Assembly (NCBI GenBank): GCA_964452285.1
Contig: CAYVKW010000003.1
Span: 1 to 49,194 of the forward strand
Direction: 5' to 3'
DNA from: JAUNST01 sp964452285
GTDB taxonomy: Bacteria; Patescibacteriota; Microgenomatia; UBA1400; PJMF01
Length of the DNA: 49,194 bases
Position 1 is the stretch's first letter. Every line of letters begins with the position of its first letter. Made by a program: the position numbers and the translations under genes. Below, one piece after another: positions 31,783-40,620 of this stretch. The notes beneath the pieces are model-generated. The model saw nothing but the letters and a program-made list of their open reading frames with translations, did not search any database and was not told where the DNA came from.

Positions 31783-34700
31783 ATGGCAAAAAGACTCTCC
31801 GAGCCAACGGTTTCGGATTTATTATTGAACAAAAAAAACGCCCCCTCTTGTCGTGCCAAAAAAGATCACTTTCTCCTCAATCAGATTCTCAACTCTGCCG
31901 CTAAAAAAGAATCTTTGCCTCTCACCACTCATCAATCAACTCGTTCTTCTGTCTTTTCTCCTCGTTCTTTAGGTGATTTATCGCACTTTTTTTCTTCTCA
32001 CAAAAAAAATCCTTCCACATCTTCGAATCCGGCCTTTTCTCCCCGTTCGCTCGGCAATTTAATCGACGTTTTAGATCCTCACCGTTCCTCCGTCCCATCT
32101 CCAAAACAATCAACTTTCCACCCTCGTTCTCTTGGAGATCTTTCTCACTTTACTTCTTCAAATCAAGAGCCTCTTTCTGATTCTTGTCAAAAGCAATCGC
32201 CTTCAGACTTTCATCAACAACTTTTCCAGTCTCATCCAAACTCAGCCTTAACAGATTCATCTTTCCCTTCGTCTTCATCTTCTAACGCTTCAAGCTCTAG
32301 CCAGCAATTGCCATTATTTAAAAATCTCTCCTTTATTGTTTTAGGCGTTTTCGGACTTGGTGCCATTATTTTTCTTGGCCAACAATTAATTGACCAAGCT
32401 CAATTCAACTTTGCTGCTCAAGATAGTCTAGATACAACAAATTCCAATTCTCCTCTCTCACCTCGTCATATTCTTACTTTTCAAGGTCGTTTAAGCGATC
32501 TTGACCAAGCCTCAGTTACTCAAACCCTTTCTATGAATTTCTCTTTTTATAATACTAGCGGCGGCAATACTCCACCACCAATCGGCGGCAATGAACTCTG
32601 GCAAAGTTCTACTTGTTCCATCACCCCCAATGAGCAAGGTGTTTTTTCAGTTAATCTTGGCGCGGGCAACGGTGATGGCAGTGACAATCAAGATTGCGGT
32701 CGCGATTTAGGTAATATTTTTGCCGAAAATAGCAGTGTTTGGCTTCAAATTACTGTAGAAGACGAAGTTCTTTTCCCCCGTCAATTAATTAAAAGCGTTC
32801 CCTACGCCCTTAATAGCGCCACCCTTCAAGGCTTTAGCGCCAGCCAAAGTGCTACTGCCAATACTGTCCCAGTAGTAGACAACTTCGGCAATCTCAATTT
32901 TAATACTAATAGTACTAATTTCACCAATTTTGGCTCACTCGGTTTGATTTCGCAAGCCGGCGACATTTTGCTCGCTCCTGGGTCTGGACACGTTTATATC
33001 GGCAATCAAAACCACGCTGCTTCTCTCTCTGTTAATGGCGACGCCACTATCTCCGGCTCTCTCGTCTTGAAAAACGATGATTATCAAGCACAACTAACTC
33101 TCGAAGACAATAATCAATTGGTTTTCAAAACCAAAGCTGGTCAGGGACTTTGGCAAAATCAACTTGTTTTTAGTCAACAAAACTCTAGCGGGACTGCTCA
33201 AACTCTCTCTCTCAACCAAGGTAGTTTCAATTTCAATCTCACCGATGGCCCCAGCGTCACCAATATGACTGTTTCCGAATATGGCACTGACAATCCCGGA
33301 CTTTCTAGAATTTCTGCTCCCAAAAAACCGCTCGTTATTAATGTCTTATCTCAAGAAGAAGGAAATTTAAACGCCGCTACTTATAAGTACGCTTATTCAT
33401 TTATTACCGCCAACGGCAAAGAGGGTCCATTAAGCACTTCTTCTTCCTTTACTAGTCAGCTCAGTCAAAAGCAATTTTTAATCACTGACATCGACATTTA
33501 TCCCCAGTCAAATATCGTCGCTCGGCGCATTTATCGTACCAAAGCCAATCAAGACACTTTTTATTTAATCCACACTCTCAATGATAATATCAGCACTAGT
33601 TTTGTTGACAACATTGACGATGACGATTTATATCTAGCCGCTTCTAATCAAAATAATTCCACTGGTACTTATCAATACAAAGTTTCTTTTATTCGCCAAA
33701 CCAGCGAAACCAATCCTTCTCTCGGTAGTAGCAATATTGTTTTATCAGGTGATAATCGTCGTCTTTTACTTGAACACATTCCTTTATCTTCAGCCAAAGA
33801 TGTTATGGCTCGCAAAATTTATCGCACCTTGGCGGGCGGACAAGACTTTTATTTGCTCGCCACTCTTTCAGATAATTCTACCACTTCTTACACTGACACT
33901 ACTCCAGACAGCGCTTTAGTACAAAATGACCCCATGCCTTTAAGTGGCGGCATTCTTGTCAACAACAACTTAGCTCTTCAGTTCAATCAAGATGGTTCCA
34001 TTATTAGTAACAATGATTTTGTTTCCAATGGCCGTTTAGAAACTTCTCATGGCGATTATCAAGGTTTACAGCTGCCTACCTCCCTTGGAACACCTTCTCC
34101 GGCACTTGGTCAAAAAATTGGCGACCTAGTCTACGATAGTCTCAATCAACTCCTTTACGTTTTTAATGGCTCAAAGTTTATTACTCTCAACCAAAATGCT
34201 TCATCTTCTAATACAGAAGATAACTATTGTCACAACAGTGTTTGTCGCTTTACCCTCGATCCAGAATATCCAAGCGCCGTTATTACCGGAGAAGGAGAGA
34301 ATAATCTTGGCACTATTTCCAGCGGTTACGACATTGTTAATAATCAATATCGCTTCAATTATTACCAATGGTATTCTAGCCAAACTACTAAACTAGACAA
34401 TTTATCTACCAACATTAATCTTACCCTTCCTTACAATTTTTCATCTTGGCAGGAACAAGCTATTACTCTTGACTTTCTTACCAGCTCAGCTTCTATTACT
34501 GACAATGCTCTTGATTTTTATATTTCCAAAAATGGTAGCGATAATATAATTAGCAAAATCGATCAAATTGGCAATCAAGTTAATCAGTGGTCAAGCGCCG
34601 CTCTCGGCACTCAGCCTCTGATTATTTCCGCTTCCGATCTTAGTAGTCTCAATGTTCAAGCTGGAGACACTCTCAATTTGCGCCTTGTCGCCAAAAGCAA

Positions 34701-35271
34701 AAATTCCTCTCAAGTTAAATTCGGTCAAATTAATCTTAATTACTATAGTCAATCCGCGTCGTCATCCTCTTCTTCTCTTATTTGGCAAAAAATTTCCGGC
34801 CTTATTTCCCCCACCTCTAATAATGATATCGTTCTTGGAGGAGATTCCACCGCTAGTGCCAAAATTGGTTTCTTCAATCTTAACGGCACTGGCATTCCCA
34901 CTCTTTATTTGAAAGGCAATCTTTTCCTTGATAGTCTTTTCAAACGCAACTTCTTTGACTTAGCTCGTGGTAACGATCTTAGTATTCGCACTCTCGATGA
35001 AAACAACGTTGCCACTGAAAGATTTACTCTTTCTTCAGAGGGTAAAGTTGGAATTGGCGAAAGCACTCCTGAAGCAACCCTTGATGTTGGCGGCGACATT
35101 AGTCTTGATGGCGGCTTGCATTTTCAAGCTATTTCTCAAACAGAAGCAGGCATTTGTGATGAACAAAACTCAGGAAAAATCTTTTATAATAGCGCAGACT
35201 GGCAATTCTATGTTTGCCAAGCAACTAATCAAAATGCCGACGTTTTTGCTTGGATCAAATTACAACAATAA
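31783..35271 (+). CDS. Membrane-anchored fibre protein with cytoplasmic PRSLG repeats
   Basis: This is 1162 aa. The cytoplasmic N-terminus (1-180) carries three copies of a motif F(S/H)PRSLG(D/N)L at 58-66, 85-93 and 112-120 in a Ser-rich context. One helix follows (about 182-202). The exodomain starts with HILTFQGRLSD, typical of fibre proteins in CPR genomes. It then has YNTSGGN and GNELWQSSTCSI, several repeated beta-units (TYKYAYSFITANGKEGPLST and TYQYKVSFIRQ, each followed by IARRIYRT or MARKIYRT-like strings), and a tail-fibre-like end (KVGIGESTPEATLDVGGDIS). It is probably a surface appendage. It shares a transcript with the downstream ATPase (2-nt gap). Confidence 0.82.
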   Translation: MAKRLSEPTVSDLLLNKKNAPSCRAKKDHFLLNQILNSAAKKESLPLTTHQSTRSSVFSPRSLGDLSHFFSSHKKNPSTSSNPAFSPRSLGNLIDVLDPHRSSVPSPKQSTFHPRSLGDLSHFTSSNQEPLSDSCQKQSPSDFHQQLFQSHPNSALTDSSFPSSSSSNASSSSQQLPLFKNLSFIVLGVFGLGAIIFLGQQLIDQAQFNFAAQDSLDTTNSNSPLSPRHILTFQGRLSDLDQASVTQTLSMNFSFYNTSGGNTPPPIGGNELWQSSTCSITPNEQGVFSVNLGAGNGDGSDNQDCGRDLGNIFAENSSVWLQITVEDEVLFPRQLIKSVPYALNSATLQGFSASQSATANTVPVVDNFGNLNFNTNSTNFTNFGSLGLISQAGDILLAPGSGHVYIGNQNHAASLSVNGDATISGSLVLKNDDYQAQLTLEDNNQLVFKTKAGQGLWQNQLVFSQQNSSGTAQTLSLNQGSFNFNLTDGPSVTNMTVSEYGTDNPGLSRISAPKKPLVINVLSQEEGNLNAATYKYAYSFITANGKEGPLSTSSSFTSQLSQKQFLITDIDIYPQSNIVARRIYRTKANQDTFYLIHTLNDNISTSFVDNIDDDDLYLAASNQNNSTGTYQYKVSFIRQTSETNPSLGSSNIVLSGDNRRLLLEHIPLSSAKDVMARKIYRTLAGGQDFYLLATLSDNSTTSYTDTTPDSALVQNDPMPLSGGILVNNNLALQFNQDGSIISNNDFVSNGRLETSHGDYQGLQLPTSLGTPSPALGQKIGDLVYDSLNQLLYVFNGSKFITLNQNASSSNTEDNYCHNSVCRFTLDPEYPSAVITGEGENNLGTISSGYDIVNNQYRFNYYQWYSSQTTKLDNLSTNINLTLPYNFSSWQEQAITLDFLTSSASITDNALDFYISKNGSDNIISKIDQIGNQVNQWSSAALGTQPLIISASDLSSLNVQAGDTLNLRLVAKSKNSSQVKFGQINLNYYSQSASSSSSSLIWQKISGLISPTSNNDIVLGGDSTASAKIGFFNLNGTGIPTLYLKGNLFLDSLFKRNFFDLARGNDLSIRTLDENNVATERFTLSSEGKVGIGESTPEATLDVGGDISLDGGLHFQAISQTEAGICDEQNSGKIFYNSADWQFYVCQATNQNADVFAWIKLQQ

Positions 35272-35273
35272 TT

Positions 35274-37457
35274 ATGACCACAAATCAACTTTTAGAAATT
35301 CGCACTGGCAGAGACAATAAAAAAGACGCCTCCGCCATGATGGAATTTTTTTCCACTCTTCCTTCTTTACACGACAATTTATTTTGGCAACTTTTAGGTC
35401 AGAGAGAGAGTTTGAGTTTTGAAATTGTTCTAGAAAATCAAAACATTTCTTTTTTTCTCAGCGCCCCAGAACGCCTTATTGGCTATCTCAAAAGTTTAAT
35501 TGGAGCTAATTATCCAGAAGCAACAATTAAACCAGCTATTGATGGCGATTTTTTGTCATACTTCGACAAAAAATCGCCCCAATCTTATTTCTCCGACCAT
35601 CTTTCCCTCTTAGCTGCGCCGCTCAAATTAGCCAATAATCAATGTTTTCCCCTCAAAGACTATCGCGAATTTAGCGATGCCGACGCCCTCTCTCCTCTTT
35701 TATCTCGACTTTCCAAAGGCAAAATCAATGAAAGAGCAGTTATTCAGTTTCTCGTTTCCGCCAGTAGTGAATTTTGGAAAAATAGCTGCCAAAACATTGG
35801 CTCTCAAGCAAATTCTTCAGTTTCTAGCGCTGTCAGTCTCCAAAAAACTTTAGCCGACAGCAAAGTTAGAGAAAAAAGTTTATTGGTCAATCTTAATTTA
35901 GCTGTTGTTTCTGACAGCGCCGAAGAAGCTCACCTTTTCCTTCATAGTTTAATAGACACTTTAAATACCACCAAAAAAGAAGATAGCAATCAATTAAAAA
36001 AACGCTTCCAACTTTCTCCTTCATTTATCATCGACCGTATGAAAAAAAGAGCGCAACAATCATCGACCGCTTTTCATTTGACTGTTTATGAGCTCGCCAC
36101 TCTTTATCATTTTCCTTATGAAAAGCTAGCCACTATTCCCAATCTTGCTTGGGGTAAAAATCTTCTTGGTGAACCACCGGCCAATTTGCCCATTGTTAAA
36201 AAAGATTCTCCGCCAGAAGTCAAAAAAAATATTAATGTTTTTGCCGAGACTCTCTTTAAAAATGAAATCCAACGCTATGGCATCGAAAAAGTCGATCGCC
36301 GACGTCATATGTATGTCATCGGAAAAACCGGCACTGGTAAATCCACCCTCTTGGCCAATATGGCTATTAATGACCTTCGCAATAATGAGGGACTTTGTTT
36401 TATTGACCCGCACGGTGACGCCATTGACATTCTATTAGACTACATCCCCGCCAATCGTATCAATGATGTTATTTATTTCAATCCTGCTGACGGTGAACGC
36501 ACTGTTAAAATCAATCTTTTCGAAGGTCGCAACATTGAGCATCGTGAATTAATCGCTTCTGGAATAGTCTCCATTTTCCACAAGCTTTACGAATATTCAT
36601 GGGGACCGCGTCTTGAACATTTCTTGCGCAACGCTCTCCTCACCTTACTTCAGATGGAAAATGCTAAACTATCAGATATCATTGAACTTTTTACTGATAA
36701 AAACTTTCGCAAAAAAGTTCTTTCTCAACTATCAGATCCAGTTCTGCGCAATTTTTGGGAAGGAGAGTTTGAACCTCTTCAAGATCGTCTTAAAAATGAA
36801 GCCGTTGCTCCAATTCTCAATAAAGTTGGTCAATTTGTTTCTTCTCCTCTTGTTCGCAATGTTGTTAATGCCGACAGAAGCTCTTTTTCTATCGAGCAGA
36901 TCATGGACGAAGGCAAAATTTTACTCGTCAATCTTTCTCAAGGCGCCCTCGGCGAAGACAACGCCACTCTTTTAGGAGCCATGCTTATTACCAAAATTCA
37001 ACTTGCCGCCATGGGCCGCGTCAATATTCCCGAAGAGGAACGCCGCGATTTTTATCTTTATGTCGACGAATTCCAAAATTTTGCCACTAGTTCATTTAAC
37101 AAAATCCTTTCCGAAGCTCGCAAATATCGTCTCGATTTAATTCTTGCCAATCAGTATATTGCTCAAATTCCAGAAGACGTTCAAAAAGCTATCTTTGGCA
37201 ATTGCGGTAGCATGGTTAGCTTTGTTATGGGTAGCGAAGACGCTCAAGTTTTTTCCAAAGAATATGGCGATAAATATTCTTTTGACGACCTTGTCTCTCT
37301 CAATCGCCACCAAATTATTAATCGTCTTTCTATTGAAAACATTCTTTCTTCCCCTTTTCCCGCCTACACTCTGCCTTTAGCTAGAAGTAGCAACCAAAAT
37401 CGAGACAAGGTTATTCGCGTTAGTCGAGAACGTTATGCCACCAAAAGAGACCTGTAA
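35274..37457 (+). CDS. TraG/VirD4-like type IV secretion ATPase
   Basis: I start at ATG 35274 (MTTNQLLEIR, 727 aa), 2 nt after the fibre gene; an ATG at 35250 would overlap it. The N-terminal 330 residues are a poorly conserved domain lacking obvious membrane helices. The motor domain has Walker A GKTGTGKST (350-358), FIDPHGDAIDILLDYIP, Walker B YLYVDEFQNF (Asp598-Glu599) and ILANQYIAQIPEDVQKAIFGN. The family couples ATP hydrolysis to DNA or protein export, and CPR genomes carry soluble versions. No relaxase or mating-channel genes are nearby, so conjugation is not implied. The link with the membrane fibre suggests appendage assembly or secretion. Confidence 0.88.
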   Translation: MTTNQLLEIRTGRDNKKDASAMMEFFSTLPSLHDNLFWQLLGQRESLSFEIVLENQNISFFLSAPERLIGYLKSLIGANYPEATIKPAIDGDFLSYFDKKSPQSYFSDHLSLLAAPLKLANNQCFPLKDYREFSDADALSPLLSRLSKGKINERAVIQFLVSASSEFWKNSCQNIGSQANSSVSSAVSLQKTLADSKVREKSLLVNLNLAVVSDSAEEAHLFLHSLIDTLNTTKKEDSNQLKKRFQLSPSFIIDRMKKRAQQSSTAFHLTVYELATLYHFPYEKLATIPNLAWGKNLLGEPPANLPIVKKDSPPEVKKNINVFAETLFKNEIQRYGIEKVDRRRHMYVIGKTGTGKSTLLANMAINDLRNNEGLCFIDPHGDAIDILLDYIPANRINDVIYFNPADGERTVKINLFEGRNIEHRELIASGIVSIFHKLYEYSWGPRLEHFLRNALLTLLQMENAKLSDIIELFTDKNFRKKVLSQLSDPVLRNFWEGEFEPLQDRLKNEAVAPILNKVGQFVSSPLVRNVVNADRSSFSIEQIMDEGKILLVNLSQGALGEDNATLLGAMLITKIQLAAMGRVNIPEEERRDFYLYVDEFQNFATSSFNKILSEARKYRLDLILANQYIAQIPEDVQKAIFGNCGSMVSFVMGSEDAQVFSKEYGDKYSFDDLVSLNRHQIINRLSIENILSSPFPAYTLPLARSSNQNRDKVIRVSRERYATKRDL

Positions 37458-37458
37458 G

Positions 37459-37479
37459 TTGAAGTATTTATAACTTCAA
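37459..37479. terminator. Hairpin between convergent ATPase and radA genes
   Basis: TTGAAGT (37459-37465) and ACTTCAA (37473-37479) pair around a 7-nt loop that contains the radA stop. No T run follows, so termination strength is doubtful. Confidence 0.4.
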
Positions 37480-38964
37480 ATCTTTAATCAAATCCTTCAC
37501 TTTTTGATGGGTTTGATGAGAATAAATTTCTTGATAGCCCAATCTTTTTGCTTCTTTTATTCTCCTCTCGAAAGCTGCCACAGGTCTGATTTCTCCCATT
37601 AATCCCACTTCTCCTATAAATAAAGCCTTTTGCGGCAACGCTTTTTCTGCCAAAGAAGACGCTATTGCCATTGCCAAACCTAAATCAATACCAGATTCAC
37701 GTACTTTCATTCCTCCCACTATACTCAAGAAAATATCGCTTGTTCCCAGTGGTAAATTACTATGTTTTTGCAAAACTGCTGCCAAAACTTGCACTCTGGA
37801 AAGATCCACTCCTCTTCCCACTCTTCTTGGCATCGCTAATTGCGAAGGTAAAACCAAAGCTTGCACTTCTGTTAGAAAAGGTCTCGTTCCTTCCATTACA
37901 CAAACTACGCCGCTGCCAGGAATTTGCGTTTGCGTGCTTTGTAAAAAATAAGCACTTGGATTTTTTATTTCTCTCATTCCTACATCAGTTAATTGAAATA
38001 CTCCCACTTCATCATTGGCACCAAAGCGATTTTTGAGCGTTCTTAAAAATCTTAAATCTCCGCTTCTTTCGCCGCTCAGCTCAAAAATCGCATCCACCAT
38101 ATGCTCCAATACTTTTGGTCCCGCTAGCTCACCGTCTTTTGTTACATGTCCCACTAAGAAAGTTGGAATATTGTGTACTTTTGCCACTTTCGCAATTCTT
38201 TCGCTTGTTTCTTTTATTTGACCCAAACTTCCAGCTGGACCAGTTAAATCATCCGTTTTCAATGTTTGCACCGAATCTATAATCAAAAGTTTCGGATTTT
38301 TCTCCGCAACCAACGCAACAATTATGTCAACGTCAGTAGTTGTTACATAATACAATGGCAAGTCCTCAATCTGTTCACTTTTTGACAACAATCTTTGCAA
38401 TCTTAAGTTTATTTGTTGTGGACTCTCTTCTCCACAAACATACATTACCAGAGGTGAAAGCCCTTTTTCTCCTCTTTTTTTCTTTTCTCCCAACAAATTT
38501 TCATCAGATTTATCAGCATTATTATCAATGTTTGTACTCTTATAAGTTTTCACGCAATCCATACGTGAAAAATCACCTCTTTTTATTTTCTTACACCAAT
38601 TCAAAACTACTTGTGATAAAAGCGTTGATTTTCCAATACCCGGTTGTCCACCCAACAAAACTACACTTCCTTGCACCAAACCCATTTTCCCATCATCACT
38701 CACTCCCAAACAACGATCTAACTCTCCAATCTCAGTAGAAAAACGGCAAAATAAGCCATTTGAAGCCTTTGCCATCTGAGCAGACACCACAAATTCTTCC
38801 ATCAATTTTTTATCTCTAGTTTTTTGTCCTTTTTTTACTTCTTTATCTAACGAAATCTCTTCAGCCAAAGTGTTCCATTCTCCACACACATCACATTTCC
38901 CTTGCCACTTACTATAAGTCTGGCCACATTTTTGGCACACAAACACTATTTTTTCTCTTCTCAT
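37468..38964 (-). CDS. radA: DNA repair ATPase RadA/Sms
   Basis: I start at ATG 38964 (MRREKIVFVC, 498 aa), one base after the upstream gene's stop and preceded by AAAGGGAA. The zinc finger is CQKC-X10-CDVC (Cys10, 13, 24, 27). The RecA-like core has Walker A GGQPGIGKST (105-114), and the RadA motif KNRFGANDEVGVFQL is intact. The C-terminal Lon-protease-like domain lacks the catalytic Ser-Lys role. RadA promotes branch migration in recombination and natural transformation, which fits the com genes here. About 38 extra residues (125-162, Lys/Asp/Asn-rich) are inserted soon after Walker A. Confidence 0.97.
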   Translation of the reverse strand: MRREKIVFVCQKCGQTYSKWQGKCDVCGEWNTLAEEISLDKEVKKGQKTRDKKLMEEFVVSAQMAKASNGLFCRFSTEIGELDRCLGVSDDGKMGLVQGSVVLLGGQPGIGKSTLLSQVVLNWCKKIKRGDFSRMDCVKTYKSTNIDNNADKSDENLLGEKKKRGEKGLSPLVMYVCGEESPQQINLRLQRLLSKSEQIEDLPLYYVTTTDVDIIVALVAEKNPKLLIIDSVQTLKTDDLTGPAGSLGQIKETSERIAKVAKVHNIPTFLVGHVTKDGELAGPKVLEHMVDAIFELSGERSGDLRFLRTLKNRFGANDEVGVFQLTDVGMREIKNPSAYFLQSTQTQIPGSGVVCVMEGTRPFLTEVQALVLPSQLAMPRRVGRGVDLSRVQVLAAVLQKHSNLPLGTSDIFLSIVGGMKVRESGIDLGLAMAIASSLAEKALPQKALFIGEVGLMGEIRPVAAFERRIKEAKRLGYQEIYSHQTHQKVKDLIKDLKL

Positions 38965-38965
38965 C

Positions 38966-40465
38966 TTATGTTCCCTTTCCCCATTGCTTTTTATCAAATT
39001 CAAATATTAAATGTTTTGCCAGTTCCGGTTTTTTCAGAATTTTAGTCATTGACAAATCTTGATCTTGCTTTATCACCATTACTTCTTTTCCAATTCGTCT
39101 TACCTCTATTTCTTTTTCTTTTTTCAACTTGTCTTTATTATTTATTATTAGATAATCTATATGCATTTTTTTTATCAGTTCCTCTCTTATTTTTCTTTCC
39201 CCAAAATTCTCTGGCAAAATAAACACTTTCGTCTCAGGATGCAAATTTTGAACTCTTATCCTTCTTTCATCTTGAGAATAGAACGGTCTTTTTTCTCCCT
39301 TTACACTTTTCACTCTCTTATCACTTTCCAGTCCAATTAATAGTAAACCTTTTTCTTTTTTCATTAATACTTCCGCTTTTTTTAACAAACTTTCATGCCC
39401 ATCATGTATTAAATCGAAGACTCCCGTTACTAAACCTTTCTTTTTATTTGCATTTTTTTCTAAAAAATTTTCTATCTCTTCCGAAAAAATTAAATTCTTT
39501 TTTATTGTTTTATCTTCAAAATTTTTTTTCCACATTTCCACTAAATCTTGTCTAGTCGCAATTTTTCTCCGATAAGGATGGAAAAAAATTTGGTTTTCTT
39601 TCAATAATTCATTAGTGATTTTTCCTCTCATATACCTTATCTGACAATTTCTCATTAACTTTTCGGAAAAATCACCATTTTTTTCTTTCCCCCTTCTCAG
39701 CCATTTCTTCCATTTATATTCTTTTTGAACCCCGTCTTTCTTATCTTTTTTCAGATTAAAATCATTTTTTTTTCCTCGTTTTTCTTTGGTCTTAGCCCCA
39801 TCTCTTCGCTCTTCGCTTTCAACAAACGGTTCATTAAAAAAATCTTTCACCCATTTATTTTCTTCTCTTAATTTCCCAAAAATTTCCCCTTCGTCCCACA
39901 AAACTTTCATTGTTTGCAGCTGCAATGCTCCATACAAAGTTCTCTTTTCCTCAGGAATTAAGAGCTTGTCTTCAGCCAAAAACATATTGAAGCACCAAGA
40001 GTTTTTCTCTTTTTTATTACTTCTTTTTTTTCCTCTTTTTATTGCCAATAGATAACACCAAAATCGCGTCCAATATATTCTCTTCTTTTCCGTCACAATC
40101 AAAAAATCAAGGTCATCATCTGCTTTAGGATTTCCCAAAGCCACTGATCCTGTCAAAGCTACACCGCGCACTCCCTTCACCTTTTTTATTGCTTCGCTTG
40201 CTATCATCGCCAACTCCATTTTCTCTTCATTAAGTCTCAATTTATTCTTGCATATTTGCCGCTTTTTCCAAAAAATTTCTTCTTTCACTTCTAGCAGCAA
40301 GCCCTTTTCAATTAGACCTTGTAGCAATTTTTGCCATTTTCTTTTTTGAATCTTTTTTTTCCCGCACAATAACCGCTTCCAACTTTCATCTCTGGTTAAA
40401 ACCAGATTAAACAAGTCAGCATAAAAAGCAGTTAGTAAAATATTGCGCTCATCTTCATTTATCAT
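38966..40465 (-). CDS. Fusion: Pol-beta-type nucleotidyltransferase + cytidylyltransferase-like domain
   Basis: I start at ATG 40465 (MINEDERNIL, 499 aa), because a TACAAT lies 7 nt before it; the frame extends to a GTG at 40531. The N-terminal half has the Pol-beta nucleotidyltransferase site GVALTGSVALGNPKADDDLD (GSVALGN at 106-112, DDDLD at 116-120). A Lys/Glu-rich, low-complexity linker follows (about 215-290). The C-terminal 155 residues are a HxGH nucleotidylyltransferase of the TagD/HldE/PPAT type: VTGVFDLIHDGHESL (His354-His357), with SMTKI replacing the usual end motif. It probably makes an NDP-activated sugar, alditol or lipid precursor and also nucleotidylates a second substrate. 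Both substrates are unknown. It is upstream of radA on one transcript. Confidence 0.8.
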   Translation of the reverse strand: MINEDERNILLTAFYADLFNLVLTRDESWKRLLCGKKKIQKRKWQKLLQGLIEKGLLLEVKEEIFWKKRQICKNKLRLNEEKMELAMIASEAIKKVKGVRGVALTGSVALGNPKADDDLDFLIVTEKKRIYWTRFWCYLLAIKRGKKRSNKKEKNSWCFNMFLAEDKLLIPEEKRTLYGALQLQTMKVLWDEGEIFGKLREENKWVKDFFNEPFVESEERRDGAKTKEKRGKKNDFNLKKDKKDGVQKEYKWKKWLRRGKEKNGDFSEKLMRNCQIRYMRGKITNELLKENQIFFHPYRRKIATRQDLVEMWKKNFEDKTIKKNLIFSEEIENFLEKNANKKKGLVTGVFDLIHDGHESLLKKAEVLMKKEKGLLLIGLESDKRVKSVKGEKRPFYSQDERRIRVQNLHPETKVFILPENFGERKIREELIKKMHIDYLIINNKDKLKKEKEIEVRRIGKEVMVIKQDQDLSMTKILKKPELAKHLIFEFDKKQWGKGT

Positions 40466-40620
40466 TAATCTTATTGTAACGCCTAAATTAAACTTATCAC
40501 TTAGAAACTTTTCATTCCCCAACAAGAGCACCTAAAAACTTTTACTCATGATTTCATCGATACTGGTATATTAATATCTTGACCACAACTTCACATCACT
40601 GAACACAACAATCTGTTCAA

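Noticed and set aside
35274..37457. Integrative conjugative element suggested by the TraG/VirD4-like ATPase
   Set aside because: There is no relaxase, integrase, VirB channel set or attachment repeat around it; composition matches the neighbours.
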